This document shows positions 1 through 8,329 of a stretch of 24,226 bases of DNA, in pieces. The notes below the pieces were generated by a model, which had not been told where the DNA came from, ran no database searches, and saw only the letters and a program-made list of their open reading frames with translations. A program made the position numbers and the translations under genes. The stretch's first letter is position 1. Each line of letters begins with the position of its first letter. Source of the DNA: DASTHS01 sp035718085. Its GTDB lineage: Bacteria; Actinomycetota; Acidimicrobiia; Acidimicrobiales; Palsa-688. Location: positions 1 through 24,226 of the forward strand of contig DASTHS010000091.1 of assembly GCA_035718085.1 (NCBI GenBank), given 5' to 3'.

Positions 1-50
1 CGGGCGGGGGGTATGCCTGGGCCGGGGGTGAGCGCGGACCTATCGTCTGC

Positions 51-64
51 CCGATGGCCATCGG
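51..64. promoter_or_regulatory. 14-bp perfect palindrome upstream of amidase gene
   Basis: The sequence CCGATGGCCATCGG is its own reverse complement. It lies 33 nt before the GTG of the amidase-like gene, within the only non-coding stretch at the left edge of the window. Its position would suit a dimeric repressor or activator, but no known operator family is recognised. In DNA this GC-rich a chance palindrome of this length is possible. Confidence 0.3.
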
Positions 65-97
65 CTCCGGGCACGGCCCGACGGGCGGTACTGCGGC

Positions 98-1186
98 GTG
101 ACCGCGGTCCGGCCCCGTCCCCGTCCCCAGGCGGCCACTCGCGCCGGGCGCCCCGCCGGTGCAGCGGCGCCCCGCCGGCCGGCACGACGACCGAGCCCGG
201 CCGTCGCCCGCCGCCGCAGGGCCGTGTGCGCCGGCGCCTTGGCGGTCGGCGTGCTGGTCACCGTGGCCCTGGCCCACGGCGCCGGGGCCCGCAGTGCGCC
301 GCAGGCCGCCCGAGCCGCGGCGCCAGCCCCCCGGACCCGCACGCCGCTGGCCCCGGCATCGTTCGCCCCGGGGGCGTGCGTGGCCCTGGCCCCGACCCAC
401 GGTGACCGGCACCGCACGGTGGTGCTCGACGCCGGGCACGGCGGCATCGACCCGGGCGCGGTCGGCGCCACCAGCGACGGTCACCAGGTGACCGAGGGCC
501 AGCTGAACCTCCCGGTGGAGCTCGACGCCGCCGAGCTGCTCCGGGGTGAGGGCTTCCGCGTGGTCGTGACCCGCACGGCGGACACCACCGTCGAGCGACT
601 CGGCCCGGGCGACGTGGTCGGCGGGGCGCTCACCATCACCGCCTCGCATGCCGACGTGGTCGCCCGTGCCCGCTGCGCCGACCTCGCCGGCGCGTCGGCG
701 CTCGTCGGGCTCTACCTCGACGCCGGCGCTCCGAGCGCCGCCGGGTGCGTCACCGTCTACGACACCGCCCGGCCGTTCGCCGCCGACAACGAGCGGCTCG
801 CCGGGCTGGTGCAGGCCGATGTGCTCGATGCCATGGACGCACGCGGGTGGGCGATCCCCGACGAGGGAGCCGTGCCCGACAGCGAGTTCGGGTCGTCGGT
901 GGCCTCGGCCACCTCGACACTCGCCGCGCAGGCCCGCTCCTATCCGCACCTCCTGGAGCTGGGCCCGGGCGAGGGCAGCTTCAACCCCAGCCCGACGTCG
1001 ATGCCCGGCGCCGTCATCGAGCCGTTGTTCCTCACCGACGCCTTCGAGGCCGACATCGCCGCCAGCGCCGCCGGCCAGCACGTCATCGCCGCCGCGGTCG
1101 CCGCCGCGGTGACGACCTTCCTCACCCCCCCGGCGCCCCCGCCGGGAGCCGCCCCGGGCACCGCCGGAGCACCTACCCGAGGGTGA
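98..1186 (+). CDS. N-acetylmuramoyl-L-alanine amidase-like protein (Amidase_3), membrane-anchored
   Basis: 362 aa from a GTG start. Residues 1-41 are very Arg/Pro-rich and are followed by a hydrophobic segment at about 43-60, giving a signal anchor with the catalytic domain outside the cell. The Amidase_3 fold starts at about 107 with VVLDAGHGG (zinc ligand His114), continues through the TEGQLNL block (Glu133 as the expected second ligand), and ends with VIEPLFLTD, whose Glu308 matches the family's catalytic Glu. The family normally has a third zinc ligand in a S-I-H-x-N block. Here the equivalent stretch reads VGLYLDAG, with Tyr206 where His is expected. Activity on the amide bond between MurNAc and L-Ala is therefore uncertain. 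The tail from 344 is Pro/Gly-rich. The 3' end overlaps the convergent transglutaminase-like gene by 14 nt. Confidence 0.8.
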   Translation: MTAVRPRPRPQAATRAGRPAGAAAPRRPARRPSPAVARRRRAVCAGALAVGVLVTVALAHGAGARSAPQAARAAAPAPRTRTPLAPASFAPGACVALAPTHGDRHRTVVLDAGHGGIDPGAVGATSDGHQVTEGQLNLPVELDAAELLRGEGFRVVVTRTADTTVERLGPGDVVGGALTITASHADVVARARCADLAGASALVGLYLDAGAPSAAGCVTVYDTARPFAADNERLAGLVQADVLDAMDARGWAIPDEGAVPDSEFGSSVASATSTLAAQARSYPHLLELGPGEGSFNPSPTSMPGAVIEPLFLTDAFEADIAASAAGQHVIAAAVAAAVTTFLTPPAPPPGAAPGTAGAPTRG

Positions 1187-1976
1187 CGAGCCCGGTGACG
1201 TCGTCGGAGGGCAGCGGGCCGTCGACGACCGCACCCACCTCCAGCTCGAGCAGCTCGACCGGCTCGCCGAAGGTCGACAGGAACGCGGTGTCGGCAGCGT
1301 CGCGGCCGGTCGAGATGCGCACCAGCGACTGCCTCGGCGCCAGCAGGGTGGCGTCGACGACCCGCCACGTGCCGTCGACGAGGGCCTCGGCGACGGCGTG
1401 GAAATCCATCGGCGTCAGCCCCGGGGCGTACACGGCAGCCACCCGGGCCGGCACGTCGACCGCCCGCAGCAGCGCCACCACGAGGTGCGCGTAGTCGCGG
1501 CACACCCCCCGCCGCTCGAGCAGCGTGTCGATGGCGCCGCTCGTCGGGCCGCTCGACCCCGGCACGTAGCTGAGCCGCCGCCCCACCCACGACGACACCG
1601 CGGCGAGCAGCTCGGCAGGGTCGGTCAGCCCGGCGAACTCGGCCACCGCCGTCGCCGCCAGCCGGTCGGACTCCGCGTAGCGGCTCGGCCGCAGGAAGGT
1701 GAGCCGGTCGACCTCGCCGACCGGCACGGCGGCGGCCCGACCGGTCACCGTCGCCGCGTACTCGATGACGTAGCGGCCCGGCGGCCCGCGGAGCAGGTGG
1801 CCGCGGGTGGTGTGGCCGAGATCGACCTCGGAGGTCGCGACCGCCGTCCCGTCGGCGGCCACGGCGAGGTGCTCGGCGACGTCGAGGCCGTCGAGGGTCG
1901 CCACGGCCACCTGCAGCACCCCGTCGAGGGGGCCCGGCGAGTGGAGGACCAGTCGGGCTGCGACCCGGCGGCGCAT
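1173..1976 (-). CDS. transglutaminase-like cysteine protease family protein
   Basis: 267 aa from ATG; a GTG three codons upstream (1983-1985) is an alternative start. Residues 1-80 match the beta-rich N-terminal domain found in bacterial transglutaminase-like proteins. Residues 120-212 hold the transglutaminase core, with the catalytic triad visible as Cys159 (RRGVCRDYAHL), His193 (MDFHAVAEA) and Asp208 (WRVVDATLLAP). Proteins of this class are cytoplasmic and usually act as cysteine proteases or amidases rather than cross-linkers; the substrate is unknown. There is no signal peptide. The gene is convergent with the amidase gene and divergent from the alpha/beta hydrolase at 2118. Open frame continues upstream of the start on this strand but only as the antisense of the hydrolase, so it was not included. 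Confidence 0.88.
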   Translation of the reverse strand: MRRRVAARLVLHSPGPLDGVLQVAVATLDGLDVAEHLAVAADGTAVATSEVDLGHTTRGHLLRGPPGRYVIEYAATVTGRAAAVPVGEVDRLTFLRPSRYAESDRLAATAVAEFAGLTDPAELLAAVSSWVGRRLSYVPGSSGPTSGAIDTLLERRGVCRDYAHLVVALLRAVDVPARVAAVYAPGLTPMDFHAVAEALVDGTWRVVDATLLAPRQSLVRISTGRDAADTAFLSTFGEPVELLELEVGAVVDGPLPSDDVTGLVTLG

Positions 1977-2117
1977 CCCGGTCACCCGCCGGGGAGGCGT
2001 CGCATCGGCCGCGCGCCCGTGCCCCACCCGCGCACGGTAGCTCGGTGGGCGGGGGCCCCGATCCGCTGCCCGCAGCCGGCCGCCCCGCCGCCTCGCCGAT
2101 GGCCCAGACTGCAGCCC

Positions 2118-2933
2118 ATGACCGATGCCGCCTTCGCCGAGCTCCCTGGCCTGTCGTTGTGCCACCGGGTGGTGGGCGACGGGCCGCCCGTGTTGGCGAT
2201 CAGCGGCACCGGCGGCGACCTCCGCCACAGCCCGGGCCTGCTCGACGGCCCGCTGCCGCGGCACTTCACCACGCTCGGCTACGACCAGCGGGGGCTCGGG
2301 CGCTCGAGCGTCGTCGACACGCCGCTGACCATGGCCGACTTCGCCGACGACGCGGCCGACCTGATCGCCCACGTCGGCTGGGCGGCGTGCGCGGTGGTCG
2401 GCGTCAGCTTCGGCGGCATGGTGGCCCAGGAGCTCGCACTGCGCCACCCGCACCTCGTCAGCAAGCTGGTGCTGTGCTGCACCTCCTCGGGGGGCGACGG
2501 CGGCTCGTCGTACCCGTTGCACGAGCTGTTCGACCTCCCCGCCGACGAACGGGGGCGCCGGTCGTTGGCCCTCTCCGACGTGCGCCTCGGAGACGAGTGG
2601 CAGCGCGCCCACCCCGACGAGCTGCGGGAGATGCTGGCGGCGGCGGCGGCCGAGCGCACGGCGGTCGGCGCCGACGAGCCAGGCCGACTCGTCGGGGCTC
2701 GCCGGCAGCTCGAGGCGCGCGCCGGCCACGACACGTGGCACAGGCTTCCTGGGATCGACGCCCCGACGCTGGTCTGCGCCGGCCGCTACGACGGCATCGC
2801 CCCACTCGCCAACAGCGAGGCCCTGGCTGCCCGCATCCCCGGCGCCCGCCTCGAGGTGTTCGACGGCGGCCACCTGTTCATGCTCCAAGACCGCCGTGCG
2901 TGGGACGTGATCGTCGACTTCCTCCGCCGGTAG
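2118..2933 (+). CDS. alpha/beta hydrolase
   Basis: 271 aa from ATG. It is a complete, single-domain alpha/beta hydrolase. The oxyanion region is at about 28-33 (ISGTGG), followed by the YDQRGLGRS turn at 55-63. The nucleophile elbow GVSFGG places Ser97, and the acid is Asp225 in AGRYDGIAP. His252 lies in DGGHLFM. The resemblance is to 3-oxoadipate enol-lactonase-like and related small esterases, but the substrate cannot be read from the sequence. The MFS gene starts 20 nt downstream on the same strand, so the two are probably co-transcribed. The 5' neighbour is divergent across about 140 nt of GC-rich DNA in which no convincing promoter was seen. Confidence 0.9.
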   Translation: MTDAAFAELPGLSLCHRVVGDGPPVLAISGTGGDLRHSPGLLDGPLPRHFTTLGYDQRGLGRSSVVDTPLTMADFADDAADLIAHVGWAACAVVGVSFGGMVAQELALRHPHLVSKLVLCCTSSGGDGGSSYPLHELFDLPADERGRRSLALSDVRLGDEWQRAHPDELREMLAAAAAERTAVGADEPGRLVGARRQLEARAGHDTWHRLPGIDAPTLVCAGRYDGIAPLANSEALAARIPGARLEVFDGGHLFMLQDRRAWDVIVDFLRR

Positions 2934-2953
2934 CGTCGCCCGGCGGTGCAACG

Positions 2954-4210
2954 GTGAGTCGGGTCGGTGAGGCGGTCGCGCCCCGACGGCTGGGCCGGCG
3001 GTTCCGGTGGCTGCTGGCGTCATCGTGGGTGAGCAACCTCGGTGACGGCTTCGCGCTGGCGGCCGGCCCGCTGCTGGTGGCCGCCGAGACACGCGACCCG
3101 ACGTTGGTGGCCCTGGCCACGCTGCTGCAGCGGCTGCCCTGGCTGCTCTTCGCCGTGCTGGCCGGCGTGATCGCCGACCGCCACGACCGGGCGCGCATCG
3201 TGGTCGTCGTCGACACGGTGCGCGGGGTTCTCGTCGCCCTGCTGGCCCTGTCGATCGTCACCTCCGTGGTCGACATCGCCGTCGTGCTCGCCGCCCTGTT
3301 CCTGCTGGGTGCGGCCGAGGTGTTCTCCAACACCGCCTCCAACGCCATCCTGCCGTCGCTGGTCGACCGCGACGACCTGACCCTCGCCAACGCCAGGCTC
3401 CAGGGCGGGTTCTACACCGTCTACCAGCTGGTGGGGCCGCCGGTCGGGGCGGTGCTGGTCACAGCCGGCATGGCCGTGCCCTTCGTCGCCCAAGCCGGTC
3501 TGGTCATGGCCGGGGCCGGGCTCATGGCCCGGGTGGGTGCCGGCCGGGCGGCTCCGCCGGGCGGCCCACCCGCCGAGCGGCGGATGCGTGCCGAGGTCGC
3601 CGAGGGCTTCCGATGGGTGCGGTCGAGCCCTGCCGTGCGGACCCTGGTGCTCACGATCCTCATCTTCAACGTCACCTTCGGCGCCGCCTGGTCGGTGCTG
3701 GTGCTGTGGTCGCAGGAGCGCCTGCACATGGGCGACCTCGGTTTCGGGGTGCTCACCGCCGCGTCAGCCGCCGGGGGGGTCGCGGGCATCGCCGCCTACG
3801 GCCGCATCACCAAGCGGGTGTCGCTCGGCAACATGATGCGCGTCGGGCTGCTCATCGAGACCTTCACCCACCTGGCCTTCGCCCTGACCACCAGCCAGGT
3901 CGTGGCAGTGGTGATCATGACCGTGTTCGGCGCCCACGCCTTCGTGTGGGGCACCACCTCGGTCACCGTGCGCCAGCTGGCGGTTCCCGACGAGCTGCGG
4001 GGCCGGGTCAACGCCATCAACAGCCTCGGTGTGTTCGGCGGCATCGTGGTGGGTTCCGCGCTCGGCGGCCCCATCGCCACCCGCTTCGGCATCACCGCAC
4101 CGTTCTGGTTCGCCTTCGTCGGCTCGGCGGTGTTCGTGGTCGCCATCTGGCGCCAGCTGGCCCACGTCGCCCACGACGACCAGCCCGCCGGGTCGGTGAC
4201 GCCGGCCTAG
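2954..4210 (+). CDS. MFS transporter (EntS/MFS_3-like exporter)
   Basis: 418 aa from GTG, 20 nt after the hydrolase stop. The protein has about 12 hydrophobic segments. The first begins near residue 19 (LLASSWVSNLGDGF), and the loop after TM2 carries a DRHDRARI version of the MFS signature. A central hydrophilic loop at about 195-220 (PPGGPPAERR) separates two six-helix halves, and a second half motif DELRGRVNAINS is present. These features match the MFS_3/enterobactin-exporter-like branch, whose members export siderophores, drugs or other small molecules. Nothing nearby identifies the cargo. The C-terminal 12 residues are hydrophilic. Pairing with a hydrolase suggests a detoxification or resistance pair, but this is inference. 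Confidence 0.9.
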   Translation: MSRVGEAVAPRRLGRRFRWLLASSWVSNLGDGFALAAGPLLVAAETRDPTLVALATLLQRLPWLLFAVLAGVIADRHDRARIVVVVDTVRGVLVALLALSIVTSVVDIAVVLAALFLLGAAEVFSNTASNAILPSLVDRDDLTLANARLQGGFYTVYQLVGPPVGAVLVTAGMAVPFVAQAGLVMAGAGLMARVGAGRAAPPGGPPAERRMRAEVAEGFRWVRSSPAVRTLVLTILIFNVTFGAAWSVLVLWSQERLHMGDLGFGVLTAASAAGGVAGIAAYGRITKRVSLGNMMRVGLLIETFTHLAFALTTSQVVAVVIMTVFGAHAFVWGTTSVTVRQLAVPDELRGRVNAINSLGVFGGIVVGSALGGPIATRFGITAPFWFAFVGSAVFVVAIWRQLAHVAHDDQPAGSVTPA

Positions 4211-4283
4211 CGGTGCCCCCATTAGCTTCCACGACTCGCTGTCGCGTCGTACGTCACGCCAGCGGCGGTGACAGGATCGGCGG

Positions 4284-5573
4284 GTGACCTCGATCCGCGA
4301 GCTGGCAGAACGGGCCTGGCAGGGCGACGCCGACCTCCGGGGCGTCGACCACCCCTTGGCGCCGGTCGCCGGCGGCCAGGCGGAAGAGATCGCCGACGGG
4401 GTGCTGTACATGAAGAGCCTCGCAGGGGTCACCGCCATCGACAGCGGCGACGGGCTGGTGCTGCTCGACACCGGGGGCATCTTCGACCGCGACGACGTCT
4501 ACGGCCGGGTGCGCGCCTGGCGGCCGTCGGCGCCGCTCGCCGCCGCCGTCTACTCCCACCACCACGTCGACCACGTCTTCGGCACGGCCCGCTTCGAGCA
4601 CGAGGCCGCAGAGGAGGGGTGGGCGGCCCCGACGGTCTACGCCCACGCCGGCGTGCCCGACCACTTCCGCCGCTACCAGCGCACCGCCGGGTGGAACACC
4701 GCGATCAACCGGCGGCAGTTCGCCATCGCCGGCGCCGGCTTCGAGTGGCCCCTCGACTACCGCTTCCCCGACGTCACCTACGACCACGCCCTCACCGTCA
4801 CCCGTGGCGGGCTGACCTTCGAGCTGCACCACGGGCGGGGCGAGACCGACGACGCCACCTGGACCTGGGTGCCCGAGCTTCGCCTCCTGCACCCCGGCGA
4901 CCTGTTCATCTGGGCGGTGCCCAACGCCGGCAACCCCCAGAAGGTGCAGCGCTACCTGAGCGACTGGGCGGTGGCGCTCCGCCAGATGGCCGCCTGCGGT
5001 GCCGAGGTGATGGTCGCCGGCCACGGCCTGCCCATCTTCGGGGCCGACCGCATCCGCACCGCCCTCTCCGACACGGCTGCGCTGCTCGAGTCGCTCGAGG
5101 AGCAGACCCTCGTGCTCATGAACCGGGGCCTCACCCTCGACGAGGTGATCCACGGCGTGGAGGTGCCCGCCCAGCTGGCCGACCGGCCGTGGCTGCGGCC
5201 GGTCTACGACCACCCGCAGTTCCTCGTGCGCAACGTCTGGCGCCGCTACGGCGGCTGGTGGGACGGCGAGCCCGACAACCTCCTGCCCGCCCCCCGCGCC
5301 GAGCAGGCCCGGGCCTGGGTGGGTCTCGCCGGCGGCACCGCCGCGGTGGTCGACGAGGCCCGCCGGCTGGCCGCTGCGGGCGACGACCGCCTGGCGTGCC
5401 ACCTCGTCGAGTTCGCCGTGCTGGCCGACCCGGCGTCGGAGGCGGCGCACCTGGCGCGCGCCGAGATCTACGGCGAGCGGGCGGCGCGCTACGACTCGTC
5501 GATGGCCCGCAACATCCTCAACCACGCCGCCGAGGCCAGCCGGCAGGGCCGCCGCGACCTCGCTGGGGGTTAG
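4284..5573 (+). CDS. alkylsulfatase-like metallo-beta-lactamase fold hydrolase (short form)
   Basis: 429 aa from GTG. The metallo-beta-lactamase domain spans about 35-265, with the metal motif SHHHVDH (His92, His94, Asp96, His97), further ligand candidates around HHGRGETDD (182-189) and HPGD (203-206), and His247 in AGHGLP. Residues of about 285-425 (MNRGLTLDEVIHG onward, with YDHPQFLVRNVWRRYGGWWDG) are the Alkyl_sulf_dimr dimerisation domain of SdsA1-type alkylsulfatases. Full-length family members have about 650 residues with a signal peptide and a C-terminal SCP2-like domain. This protein lacks both, so it should act in the cytoplasm and may use another ester substrate. It starts 73 nt after the MFS gene and ends with a 4-nt convergent overlap with the DUF1501 gene. 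Confidence 0.88.
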   Translation: MTSIRELAERAWQGDADLRGVDHPLAPVAGGQAEEIADGVLYMKSLAGVTAIDSGDGLVLLDTGGIFDRDDVYGRVRAWRPSAPLAAAVYSHHHVDHVFGTARFEHEAAEEGWAAPTVYAHAGVPDHFRRYQRTAGWNTAINRRQFAIAGAGFEWPLDYRFPDVTYDHALTVTRGGLTFELHHGRGETDDATWTWVPELRLLHPGDLFIWAVPNAGNPQKVQRYLSDWAVALRQMAACGAEVMVAGHGLPIFGADRIRTALSDTAALLESLEEQTLVLMNRGLTLDEVIHGVEVPAQLADRPWLRPVYDHPQFLVRNVWRRYGGWWDGEPDNLLPAPRAEQARAWVGLAGGTAAVVDEARRLAAAGDDRLACHLVEFAVLADPASEAAHLARAEIYGERAARYDSSMARNILNHAAEASRQGRRDLAGG

Positions 5574-6940
5574 GCGACGAACCCGAGCTGCGGGAACGTC
5601 CCCCCGAGCACGGCGGCGGGGTCGGCGCCCACCACCCGGTCGAGCAGCGTGGCGTACACCGACCGGAAGTCGGTGGTGAGCACCAGGTTGCCGGCGGCGT
5701 CGAGGCGGCCGAGCGACGGCTCGTCCCCGTAGAGGCCGCCTTTGACCCCGTGGCCGGCCACGAGCATCGGCGCCGCCGTGCCGTGGTCGGTGCCGCCGCT
5801 GGCGTTCTGGGCGGGCCGCCGGCCGAACTCCGAGACGGTGACGGCCACGACGTCGCCAGCCCGGGGCGTCGCCGCCACCCCGTCGAGCAGCGCGGTGATG
5901 CCGGCGTCGAGCTCCCCGAGCAAGCGCTCGTGGGTGGCCTTCTCGTCGGCGTGGGTGTCGAAGCTGGCCATGCTCACCTGGTAGACGCGCGTCGGCGCCC
6001 CGGCGGCGATGAGGCGGGCGACGACCGCCATCTGGGCCGCCAGGCCACCGGCCGCTGCCCCCGCCGCCTGCGCGACGCCCGGTTTCGCCGTGCCGGGGGT
6101 GCTCGACGCGGTGGCCGAGCCCAGCAGGCTGGCCAGGCTCGAGCGCACCTTGAGCAGGTCCGCCCCCGACGCGGCGACGGCGGCGGCCAGGTCGGGTCGG
6201 TCGGGCCCGGGGGCGCAGCACGCCGACCACCCGGCGAGCAGCGCCGGCCGTTGCGGCAGCGTGATCGTGTCGCCGGTGATGGCGGTGGCCGCCGCCGTCG
6301 AGCCGCGCAGCTCGGGCGGCAAGGTGGCGCCCAGGCTGATGGCCTGGAGGGGGTCGCGCCCGGCCTTGTCGAGCCACCGTCCCAGCCAGCCGGTGCCGAG
6401 GCCTCCGGGGGACCCGGTCTGCCACACGTCCATCGATGCGAAGTGGCTGAGGGTCGGGTCGGGGTAGCCGACCCCGCGCACCACGGCCAGCTGGCCGGCC
6501 GCCCACCGGGTGTGCAGCCCGCTCAAGCGAGGGTTGAGCCCGAGCCCGTCGGCGAGGGGCAGCACCTCGGCTGGGTGGTACCCGAGGGTCGGCCGGGCCG
6601 CCTGGTACGCCGGGTCGGCGGCGGGCACCACCGTGTTCAGGCCGTCGTTGCCGCCGTAGCAGGTGATCAGCACGAGGATGCCCGTGCCGGTGCCCGCAGC
6701 GCGAGCGTGGGCGCCGGCGGTCGACGGGGGGCGGGTCGACGAGCCGGTGACAGCGGCGGCCACCCCCCCGGCGGCGGCCAGGCCGGCGGCGCCCGCCCCG
6801 GCGGCCAGCACCGCCCGGCGGCTCACCCGCGGCCCGGGCCTGGTGCGGCCCTCCTCGCTCGCTCCCGCCGGCCCGGCCGGGGCCGGGGGCTGCCCGGTGG
6901 GCGTGGGCCAGGGGCGGGGAGTGCGGTCGGGGCTGGTCAT
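5570..6940 (-). CDS. DUF1501 domain-containing protein, Tat-secreted
   Basis: 456 aa. ATG was chosen because it forms an ATGA overlap with the end of the DUF1800 gene. Residues 38-66 are a twin-arginine signal (VSRRAVLAAG followed by an Ala/Gly-rich hydrophobic stretch), so the folded protein is probably exported by Tat. The mature part carries the DUF1501 signatures ITCYGGNDGLNTVVP, HFASMDVWQTG, SFDTHADEKATHERLL and SEFGRRPAQNASGGTDHG. DUF1501 belongs to the sulfatase/alkaline phosphatase-like fold, but its reaction is not established. It is almost always encoded beside a DUF1800 protein, as here. Residues 11-37 are a Pro-rich cytoplasmic extension ahead of the Tat motif. Confidence 0.93.
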   Translation of the reverse strand: MTSPDRTPRPWPTPTGQPPAPAGPAGASEEGRTRPGPRVSRRAVLAAGAGAAGLAAAGGVAAAVTGSSTRPPSTAGAHARAAGTGTGILVLITCYGGNDGLNTVVPAADPAYQAARPTLGYHPAEVLPLADGLGLNPRLSGLHTRWAAGQLAVVRGVGYPDPTLSHFASMDVWQTGSPGGLGTGWLGRWLDKAGRDPLQAISLGATLPPELRGSTAAATAITGDTITLPQRPALLAGWSACCAPGPDRPDLAAAVAASGADLLKVRSSLASLLGSATASSTPGTAKPGVAQAAGAAAGGLAAQMAVVARLIAAGAPTRVYQVSMASFDTHADEKATHERLLGELDAGITALLDGVAATPRAGDVVAVTVSEFGRRPAQNASGGTDHGTAAPMLVAGHGVKGGLYGDEPSLGRLDAAGNLVLTTDFRSVYATLLDRVVGADPAAVLGGTFPQLGFVA

Positions 6941-8268
6941 GCGAGCACGGCCTCCGGTGCGGTCAGGGCGGCGGCGACGAGGGACACGGGGTCGCCCGCT
7001 GCGTGGGTGAGGGCGGCGGCCGTGGTCGGCCCCCACCCGTCGACGCCGAGCATGCGGGCGACGACGTCGGGACGGTCGGCGGCGGCGGCCGACGTCACGG
7101 CCGAGAGGTCGGCCACCCCGGCGAGCAGCGCCGCGGTGCGCAGCCGCAGCTCAGCGCTGGCGGTGTCGACCCAGTAGAGGTTGGCGCCCCAGCCGCCCAC
7201 GTTCGGCGGGTCGAACAGGGCCTGGCCGAGTGACGTGACCACCGCGGCCAGCCGGTAGGGGCGGCCGCCGTGCGGCGGGGTGACCGTGGCACCCAGGCCG
7301 AGGGCGCGGGCGGCGCCGACCAACCAGGCGACCGGGCCCTTCACCAGACCGGTGCGGGACGCCGGGCTGCGGAACGCAGGGTGCAGCAGGGCGGCCCGCA
7401 CGGCAGCGGTCAGGTCGAGGCCCGGGCCGTAGGCCGCGACCAGGTCGCTCACCACGGGGTCGGCGGGGGTGACGGGGTAGGCCACGGCGCTCCAGAGGCG
7501 GGCGAGCACGTAGCGCGGCGACACGGGGGCGGTCACGGCCATGTGGATGATGTCGGTGCCGCCCCAGTCGCCGGTCTGGCCGAGGAAGGTCTTGAGGCCG
7601 CCGTCGTGGCGGCGGGGGCGCACCACCCAGGCGCCGGTCGCCGGGTCGACGGTCCAGCCGGTGAACGCCCGGGCGGCGGCGGTCACGTCGTCCTGGCTGT
7701 AGGTGCCGACCCCCATGGTGAACAGCTCCAGCAGCTCGCGGGCGAAGTTCTCGTTCGGGTGGGCCGCCTGGTCGGTGCCGAGGTCGAGCCAGCGCACCAT
7801 GGCCCCGCCCTTGGCCACGGCCACGGTGAGGGCCTCGAACCCGCCGCCGCCCAGCGCCCGGAAGGCGTCATTCTGCTCGGCCATCAGCGCCGGGTCGCGC
7901 ACCTTGGAGTACGCGGTGGCGAAGTGGTCGTGCCAGTGCAGTGCCAGGCGCTCGCGGAGGGGCGTCGACGTGGCGATCATGCGGGCCAGCCACCAGTCCT
8001 GCAGGGCGGCGAACTGCTCGGCGAGGTCGTGCTGCTGCGCCTTGCGGGCGGCGCTGCCGGCCGGGCCGGCGGGGCCGGTCTGGCGGGCCAAGGTCGGGCG
8101 GGGCACGGCGTCACCGGCCGGGTCGGGGCCGGCCAGGCCGGCGACGAGGGCGTCGACCGCCGACTCGTAGCCGGCCGGGGTCAGGGCGTCGAGCTCGGCG
8201 GCGGTCGCCCCGAAGCCGGCGCGGCGGTAGAGGTGGGCGATGTCGCTGCGCACCGGGTCGACGGCCAT
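6937..8268 (-). CDS. DUF1800 domain-containing protein
   Basis: 443 aa from ATG; an in-frame GTG at 8284-8286 would add six residues. I prefer the ATG because family members typically begin just before the HLYRRAGFG block, seen here at about 12-20. Other DUF1800 hallmarks are LRERLALHWHDHFAT, HPNENFARELLELFTMG, the AFTGWTVDP segment, and near the C terminus LGQALFDPPNVGGWG. The function of the family is unknown; partners are usually exported DUF1501 proteins. No signal peptide is evident, so it may be carried by the Tat substrate or stay inside. The stop overlaps the DUF1501 start by 4 nt. The upstream phosphatase gene ends 61 nt before this start, so read-through from the stress operon is possible. 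Confidence 0.93.
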   Translation of the reverse strand: MAVDPVRSDIAHLYRRAGFGATAAELDALTPAGYESAVDALVAGLAGPDPAGDAVPRPTLARQTGPAGPAGSAARKAQQHDLAEQFAALQDWWLARMIATSTPLRERLALHWHDHFATAYSKVRDPALMAEQNDAFRALGGGGFEALTVAVAKGGAMVRWLDLGTDQAAHPNENFARELLELFTMGVGTYSQDDVTAAARAFTGWTVDPATGAWVVRPRRHDGGLKTFLGQTGDWGGTDIIHMAVTAPVSPRYVLARLWSAVAYPVTPADPVVSDLVAAYGPGLDLTAAVRAALLHPAFRSPASRTGLVKGPVAWLVGAARALGLGATVTPPHGGRPYRLAAVVTSLGQALFDPPNVGGWGANLYWVDTASAELRLRTAALLAGVADLSAVTSAAAADRPDVVARMLGVDGWGPTTAAALTHAAGDPVSLVAAALTAPEAVLA

Positions 8269-8329
8269 GCCACCAGCGAAGCGCACAGATGTGAAGGCGG
8301 TGTGATCTCCCGGTCAGGTGGTGGTGCGG

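Noticed and set aside
1977..3092. N-terminal extension of the transglutaminase-like protein to about 639 residues
   Set aside because: The extra part is antisense to the alpha/beta hydrolase and the start of the MFS gene and has no domain; the family N terminus begins at the ATG at 1976.
4254..6506. Long open frame of about 750 codons on the minus strand
   Set aside because: It is antisense to the alkylsulfatase-like gene and out of frame with DUF1501. Its product is Arg/Gly/Pro-rich low-complexity sequence with no recognisable domain, typical of GC-rich shadows.
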